A stretch of DNA of 64,000 bases from Monoplex corrugatus (Eukaryota > Mollusca > Gastropoda > Littorinimorpha > Ranellidae), in NCBI GenBank assembly GCA_030674185.1, contig JAPXFY010000021.1:73522169-73586168 (forward strand), written 5' to 3'. A program made the position numbers and the translations under genes. Numbering within the stretch: the stretch's first letter is position 1; each line of letters begins with the position of its first letter. The notes below the pieces were generated by a model. It did no database searches. It was not told where the DNA came from and saw only the letters and a list, made by a program, of their open reading frames with translations. Positions 57,841-64,000 of this stretch are shown piece after piece.

Positions 57841-57940
57841 CAGCATGGAAGGCAGAACAACAAGCCACATTCTATGCTGCAGGCTGGGAATGAACTTGAG
57901 TCATCAAAACTGGAGTCCATGGCTCCATCAGCATATGTAG

Positions 57941-58450
57941 CCAGGCTGTTGAAAAACCAACAACATAACTGCTGCTGGAGAGAATAACTGGGTAATGCAA
58001 AAGGTAGTCAGGCAACAATATCCAAGCTTTAATTTCACATTACATTAATGAGTGAACTATGGCTGTACTAACCAAAGTTTCAGTTTCTCAAGGTAGCACA
58101 TTTACACTTAGAATAAATTTGGAATGCACTGACATCACTGATGCCATGTGATGGAGAAGATGTGAAATGATCATGGCATCAGCCATAAACTGTGCATAAG
58201 CTCCACACACTGACAAGGCTTTGAGGTCCTATCTAACATATGGATTCTACATAAATCATTGTATCTAGCTTGTCATGAAAACAACCTGGGTTATACTGCA
58301 GTGGAATGCTCTGACTACAATGCAAAGTTGCTACTGAGTAGAAGACAGAGTATGTTCTGATTGTGCTTTTGTTCATTTATGGCTTTCTATGTGGCTGGGT
58401 CCACACACACCCTAACACATATGTACATGTAAACATGACACCAGGAACAA
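57941..58450. other. Unique sequence with a possible diverged SINE-like copy
   Basis: AGTTTCAGTTTCTCAAGGTA at 58077-58096 resembles the start of the SINE-like family, followed by GGAATGCACTGACATCAC. No gene seen. Confidence 0.4.
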
Positions 58451-58454
58451 CACA

Positions 58455-58720
58455 TAGAATGGACCGTGTGATCTAGTGCATGAAGCACCCAGCTAGGCTG
58501 TGAAAAATGCATGTCCAATTCTGGGTCAGACAGGGATTTTCTTCCCCCCTCCTCATTCCCCCAGCACTACATCTTGCGTGGTGGTCTGGGTGCTAGTTTT
58601 TTTAACTGAACGATAAACCCAGGTCCCACATGCAGCATGTTAAAGATCCCATGGTAAGAAAACAGTTGTTCCTGGCAAAATTCTGTAGAAAATCCACTTT
58701 TGTAAGCAAACAAAATACAG
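58455..58720 (+). repeat. tRNA-derived SINE
   Basis: Head with A-box-like GTGTGATCTAGTGCATGAAG and B-box-like CCAATTCTGGGTCAG. Body: GGTGGTCTGGGTGCTAG, CCCACATGCAGCATGTTAAA, GATCCCATGGTAAG and AATTCTGTAGAAAATCCAC. The same body order appears at 50.2-50.4 kb and partly at 30.46-30.52 kb. Confidence 0.55.
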
Positions 58721-59795
58721 GCATGCAAGGAAAGAGAGAGAGAGAGAGAGGGAGTGAGGGAGAGAGAGAGGGGAAAGGGAGAGAGAGAGAGGGAGAGAGA
58801 AGAAAGAAACTGTACTATGGCTACATGCTTTCCCAAAGAAGAGTGCAATTTTTAAAAAAGTCCATTGTAATAGAAGTATGAATCCAATTCAATCCATTTT
58901 CTGTCAGAAAACCAAACACATAAACATAAAAAATAAGATTTGTTCTGTAAATTGGTAACAACATGACCCTGAGAGTTGACATGTTCAGAAATCAAGGTCT
59001 TCTAGTTCTACAGCATGCAAAATTCACTGTCATCAGGACTCAAAAACATAAACAAATATATATACATATATGAGTGTGGGTGTGGAGGGGGAAATGTTTA
59101 TTTACTTGGGGAGCAGGGGGGGGGGGGGGGGGCAAACAAGGATTTAATTACAAATGCAGAATATGGAAATACTTTGTCCCCCCCCCCCAAGTCCCCTCAA
59201 GAACATCTCTATGGTACATGCTACATGCAAAGAAAATAACTCTTTCAGTTTTAAACTATACTAGCGCTTTGTTTGTTTGTTTGTTTTGTTTTGTTTACTC
59301 TTTCTCTTACACAGGAATAACTACATGTCAGAAAGGTACTGAACATATTCAGCAGTCAACACACTTCTTAGTTATTTTCATACAAACATCAAAGCACAGA
59401 TTAGTTCATTCAGTGCACTATTCTAATTAATATATTCATGTCAGATTCATTCTAGAATGCAGAATATACACAACGAAGGGATATTTTTCTTCTTAAGTCT
59501 TAAAACTATGAAGACTCTGCTTCACATTCATTTTTCTAAACTAAAATCTGGTAACCTTTGCATTCTTTCATATTAATTATTATAACTTTTTTAACTCAGG
59601 TCTGATCAACTCAATACTTTCAAGTTAACCGTTTATATCCAAAGAGAGTTAAAATGCACAACAAACAAGCAAATATATATAATTCCACCTCTTAAAACAG
59701 AGTAATATACACAAAAGTGTGACTGAAAGACATCCGAAAATCTACACTTTCTTTTCCAGTTGGTGAAGACAAGAATACAAACAACACTGTCCACA
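58721..59795. other. Non-coding: GA microsatellite, poly-G and poly-C runs
   Basis: GA-rich tract 58732-58810, poly-G 59116-59132, poly-C 59179-59188, GTTT repeats 59268-59295. Nothing else recognised. Confidence 0.55.
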
Positions 59796-59796
59796 A

Positions 59797-59922
59797 TTCA
59801 CAAACAATAGCACACAATAAAAGATCTATTCACAAACAATAGCACACAATAAAAGATCTATTCACAAACAATAGCACACAATAAAAGATCTATTCACAAA
59901 CAATAGCATACAATAAAAGATG
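59797..59922. repeat. 32-bp array, 4 copies
   Basis: Unit TTCACAAACAATAGCACACA plus ATAAAAGATCTA; last copy has CATA for CACA. Confidence 0.9.
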
Positions 59923-60028
59923 TAACAACAAAACCACTACACACCCACCAACAAATTTCAATCAGGTGATAAAAATTACTGCTAGAAATGATGAATTTGA
60001 TGAACAGTAAATACAACTTGAAAAATTT

Positions 60029-60269
60029 GTTAGATCAAAACAAAAAGCAATGATGTTGTGTTAGATCAAAACAAAAAGCAATGATGTTGTGTTAGATCAA
60101 AACAAAAAGCAATGATGTTGTGTTAGATCAAAACAAAAAGCAATGATGTTGTGTTAGATCAAAACAAAAAGCAATGTTGTGTTAGATCAAAACAAAAAGC
60201 AATGATGTTGTGTTAGATCAAAACAAAAAGCAATGATGTTGTGTTAGATCAAAACAAAAAGCAATGATG
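60029..60269. repeat. 31-bp array, about 8 copies
   Basis: Unit GTTAGATCAAAACAAAAAGC plus AATGATGTTGT. One copy lacks ATG. Copies are otherwise identical, so the expansion is recent. Confidence 0.95.
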
Positions 60270-60425
60270 ATGCACAGTATTTTCTCAGTACTTCAATCAT
60301 CATTTTCACATAGTAAACTGAATTCAGTGCAAGCTCAAACAGCTTCTACTGAAAGTTGACAGCAAGCTAACCATATAACTCCCGCTTCCTGATTAGGATG
60401 AAAGAGTAAAAAGGTTTAACTTTAA

Positions 60426-61065
60426 CTCTCTCGCTACCAGCATTGGGATTTCCCGATCATGTCTTAGCAACGCATGTGTACAAGCCTTGGAGAAGTCCAA
60501 CTTGGGTTTTGAAAATTCACAGGGCTTTCAGTATTTCCGTTAACGGAAACTAATGGCCAGAAACAGATTCTTTGGTCATTCTTAGCCTGGTTTCAGGTCA
60601 TGAGGTCACTGTACTCTGCGGTTGGTGTGTAGACAGTGCAAAGTTTACGAACCACTAGCTCTGCAGTGAAACAGGTGACAGAAAAGCAAATGGCTGAACA
60701 ATACTTAACATCTCAGCGCTCTTCAAGACAATCTCTTCCTTCAGTGCACTTGGAGCGTGTGCAAGTTGGATCTTATGAAATCTCATTCAAAATGTGACTG
60801 TAGGAACTGATACAATGACCTGACTGTGTATTTTGTAAGACATTTTCCACCTGAAAATGTCTCTAATTTTACTTGTACCATTACTCAGCAACAATCAGGG
60901 TTAGACAGTTGAAATTTCAGCATTTTGTACACCAATCTCTTAATGTATGACCTGCCAAATTTCAAAGCTCTCCGTTTTCATTTGTTTGTATGAGAATTTT
61001 TCTCATGACCTATACAAATGGTGCGTATCAGGGGAACGGCAAGGGGCATAATTGTGCGTAGCGAA
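60426..61065. mobile_element. Possible piggyBac-like MITE bounded by TTAA
   Basis: TTAA at 60422-60425 and 61066-61069. The left end CTCTCTCGCTACCAGCATTG and the right end on the minus strand TTCGCTACGCACAATTATG share TCGCTAC near the termini. About 640 bp, CpG content slightly above neighbours, no transposase. A short frame MAEQYLTSQRSSRQS inside is not convincing. Confidence 0.4.
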
Positions 61066-61069
61066 TTAA

Positions 61070-61880
61070 AGTTACACTCCAGTGGCCAAGTCGTCAATCA
61101 AGTATAGCTAATCTAGCTGTGAGACTGCTCTCCTGTCTTCAAGCATTCATTTCTCTCTTTTACAATTAGCCCCCTCCCCTCCCACCAAGCACACACACAC
61201 ACACAGTCCATCAGGATGAAGTGTGGCAGTTAAACAGAGAGTTCTACACATGTGTGGTGAGGCTATGAAGAAATTTATAGGCATTTCAATTGTGGGCTAA
61301 ATGCCCAAGGTTTCCTTTCTGTCCAACCTTCCCCAACCCACTTTTCCCTCTCTTCCTACCTCTTGGTCTGTGTAGCAGTGTGAATAAAGACAAACACTGC
61401 CAAGAAAGGTTTCATCTTTTGCTGCTTTAGCACTTTAATCCTGAATTGACAGGGCTTCCCTCTAATATTCACACTTTTCTGAGAATTAAAGTGGCCCATT
61501 AGCTCACATGGTTACAGGGTGCAGGGCTGATAACACAAAAGACAAGGGTTTGACTGAAGGGTAGGCCATAGTTTTGCCAACAGCCATACCACATTGAATT
61601 TGAAAACACCAGTTCTTGTCTAATTGCCTAAATTAAAAACAACATAAGTGAAACCTAGGAACACCCATGCTGTTGGCAACCTTTAATGTAGGTTGGCTGC
61701 TTCTGTTAATGGTGCAATATACTCATGATCTAACATACAGAGTTCAACCCTAGCCCCACACAAGAACTGGTTTGTTCACTGCCAACCTTAAGGATCCAGT
61801 CATTCTGATGGTAACAACATTAGTGTTCCATAAGTACCTCCCACTTGCTCCCCATTCCACCCTACCCTCCACTGGTCAGT
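61070..61880. other. Unique sequence with SINE-like pieces, no gene seen
   Basis: A-box-like TTAGCTCACATGGTTACAGG with B-box-like AAGGGTTTGACTG about 30 bp later (61499-61560) suggests another SINE head. GAGTTCAACCCTAGCC at 61740 is similar. No coding motif. Confidence 0.4.
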
Positions 61881-61885
61881 GTATA

Positions 61886-62965
61886 GTGCTGTATGTATCA
61901 GTGCTGTAGGTATCAGTGCTGTATGTATCAGTGCTATATGTATCAGTGCTGTATGTATCAGTGCTATATGTATCAGTGCTATATGTATCAGTGCTATAGT
62001 ATCAGTGCTATATGTATCAGTGCTATATGTATCAGTGCTGTATGTATCAGTGCTGTAGGTATCAGTGCTGTATCAGTGCTAGCTGTATCAGTGCTGTATG
62101 TATCAGTGCTATATGTATCAGTGCTGTATGTATCAGTGCTGTAGGTATCAGTGCTATATGTATCAGTGCTATATGTATCAGTGCTATATGTATCAGTGCT
62201 GTATGTATCAGTGCTGTAGGTATCAGTGCTGTATGTATCAGTACTATATGTATCAGTGCTGTATGTATCAGTGCTATATGTATCAGTGCTATATGTATCA
62301 GTGCTATATGTGTCAGTGCTATATGTATCAGTGCTATATGTATCAGTGCATATGTATCAGTGTTGTATTGTATCAGTGCTGTATGTATCAGTGCTATATG
62401 TATCAGTGCTGTATGTATCAGTGCTATATGTATCAGTGCTGTATGTATCAGTGCTGTATGTATCAGTGCTATATGTATCAGTGCTATATGTATCAGTGCT
62501 ATATGTATCAGTGCTAGTATGTATCAGTGCTATATGTATCAGTGCTGTATGTATCAGTGCTATATGTATCAGTGCTATATGTATCAGTGCTATATGTATC
62601 AGTGCTATATGTATCAGTGCTACATGTATCAATGCTGTATGTGTCAGTGCTATATGTATCAGTGCTATATGTATCAGTGCTATATGTATCAATGCTATAT
62701 GTATCAGTGCTATATGTATCAATGCTGTATGTATCAGTGCTGTATGTATCAGTGCTATATGTATCAGTGCTACATGTATCAGTGCTGTAAAGCATCAGTG
62801 CTATATGTATCAGTGCTATATGTATCAGTGCTATATGTATCAGTGCTACATGTATCAGTGCTATATGTATCAGTGCTGTATGTATCAGTGCTGTATGTAT
62901 CAGTGCTATATGTATCAGTGCTATATGTATCAGTGCTATATATTAGTACTGTATTAATCAGTGCT
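61886..62965. repeat. 15-bp array, about 72 copies
   Basis: Unit TATATGTATCAGTGC or TGTATGTATCAGTGC. Being a multiple of three with no stops in any plus frame, it gives pentapeptide repeats (MYQCY, CISAI, YVSVL) in three plus frames and one minus frame. These are not genes. Occasional 1-3 bp changes shift the frames. Confidence 0.95.
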
Positions 62966-64000
62966 GTATATATCAGTGTAACTCCCTACCACCACCACAC
63001 AAACAGCATTTATGTATCAGTGTAACTCCCTACCACCACCACACAAACAGCATTTATGTATCAGTATAACTCCCCACCACCACCACCACACAAACAGCAT
63101 TTATGTATCAGTGTAACTCCCTACCACCACCCACACAACAGCATTTATGTATCAGTGTAACTCCCTACACACCACATTTATGTATCAGTGTAACTCCCTA
63201 ACACCACATTTATGTATCAGTGTAACTCCCTAACACCACATTTATGTATCAGTGTAACTCCCTACCACCACCACATTTATGTATCAGTGTAACTCCCTAA
63301 CACCACATTTATGTATCAGTGTAACTCCCTAACACCACATTTATGTACAGTGTAACTCCCTACCACCACCACATTTATGTATCAGTGTAACTCCCTACCA
63401 CCACCACATTTATGTATCAGTGTAACTCCCTATCACCACCACATTTATGTATCAGTGTAACTCCCTATCACCACCACATTTATGTATCAGTGTAACTCCC
63501 TACCACCACATTTATGTATCAGTGTAACTCCCTACCACCCCCATTTATGTATCAGTGTAACTCCCTATCACCACCACATTTATGTATCAGTGTAACTCCC
63601 TACCACCACCACATTTATGTATCAGTGTAACTCCCTACCACCACATTTATGTATCAGTGTAACTCCCTATCACCACCACATTTATGTATCAGTGTAACTC
63701 CCTACCACCACCACATTTATGTATCAGTGTAACTCCCTATCACCACCACATTTATGTATTAGTGTAACCCTATCACCACCAATTTATGTATAGTGAACTC
63801 CACCCACCACATTTATGTATCAGTGTAACTCCCCACCACCACCACATTTATGTATCAGTGTAACTCCCTACCACCACCACATTTATGTATCAGTGTAACT
63901 CCCTACCACCACCTCATTTATGTATCAGTGTAACTCCCTACCACCACCACATTTATGTATCAGTGTAACTCCCTATCACCACCACATTTATGTATCAGTG
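62966..64000. repeat. 35-bp array (initially about 45 bp), running past the window end
   Basis: Unit TTTATGTATCAGTGTAACTC plus CCTACCACCACCACA, about 28 copies seen. The first four units are longer because they keep CAAACAGCA before TTTATG. All units keep TATGTATCAGTG from the neighbouring 15-bp array. Confidence 0.95.

Larger units (their letters stand above)
54400..57940 (+). repeat. SINE-like dispersed repeat, copy D, hugely expanded by two arrays
   Basis: Starts with the family's left part (TTGTTCAAGAGAGATTCATG, TCATTCCATACGCAGTCCAC, CCAAACCTGCTGCC, TGAAATGTGGTGGGGAATGG). It then becomes the 38-bp array and the 29-bp array, and ends with the family's right part (TATGCTGCAGGCTGGGAATG, ACTTGAGTCATCAAAACTGG). 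The insert of more than 3 kb lies between segments that are adjacent in copy A. Confidence 0.75.

Noticed and set aside
56068..57870. Very long Cys/Ser/Val-rich minus-strand open frames (up to 501 codons)
   Set aside because: They are translations of the 29-bp array, in which all minus frames are open; no start context, splice sites or non-repeat coding flanks.
61893..63025. MYQCY/CISAI pentapeptide-repeat proteins
   Set aside because: The 15-bp array is open in three plus frames and one minus frame; unit length, not selection, explains it.

Overview
This is eukaryotic, animal DNA. It is AT-rich and full of CA/GT, GA, ATGT and AAAC microsatellites, poly-C and poly-G runs, short minisatellites and decayed LINE retrotransposons, with no operons and no compact genes. 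The mix of LINE types (CR1/L2-like, RTE-like, and an I-group element with RNase H), tRNA-derived SINEs, and a dispersed repeat resembling one I know from sea-snail sequences suggests a gastropod mollusc. The organism call is inference.

Layout. 1-656: 38-bp array. 0.66-3.29 kb: RTE-like LINE interrupted by a CR1/L2-like LINE. 3.27-6.85 kb: a 32-bp array joined to a 24-bp array. 7.19-7.77 kb: LINE 3' end on the minus strand with a 49-bp array inside it. 7.8-11 kb: mostly unique AT-rich DNA with one candidate exon. 11.1-16.53 kb: a nearly full-length but frameshifted I-group LINE on the minus strand (esterase-like ORF1; endonuclease, reverse transcriptase and RNase H). 17.0-20.4 kb: a candidate first exon, two decayed LINEs and a 37-bp array. 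20.4-31 kb: unique DNA with many small arrays. 30.9-32.65 kb: two candidate exons among copies of a short motif on both strands. 34.98-39.59 kb: an old LINE split by a younger CR1-like LINE with a 24-bp target-site duplication and a 28-bp array. 40.0-42.2 kb: two copies of a dispersed repeat, one carrying an AAAC-rich composite array. 44.9-45.3 kb: a candidate Cys-rich terminal exon on the minus strand. 46.1-47.7 kb: a hAT-like element. 47.9-49.4 kb and 50.56-51.32 kb: LINE fragments. 51.6-57.9 kb: copies of a SINE-like repeat, one split by a piggyBac-like element, with three arrays grown from them. 60.4-61.1 kb: a possible TTAA-flanked MITE. 61.9-64 kb: a 15-bp array grading into a 35-bp array that runs off the window.

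No intact host gene is visible. Four candidate host or domesticated exons are listed with modest confidence. Most long open frames come from tandem repeats and are not genes.

The main observation is that at least five arrays sit inside, and appear to be built from, short pieces of older transposable elements: LINE 3' coding segments at 3.3, 7.4, 38.5 and 50.9 kb, and SINE-like segments at 53-58 kb. At 35.2/38.5 kb the array unit contains the exact 24 bp duplicated by a LINE insertion.
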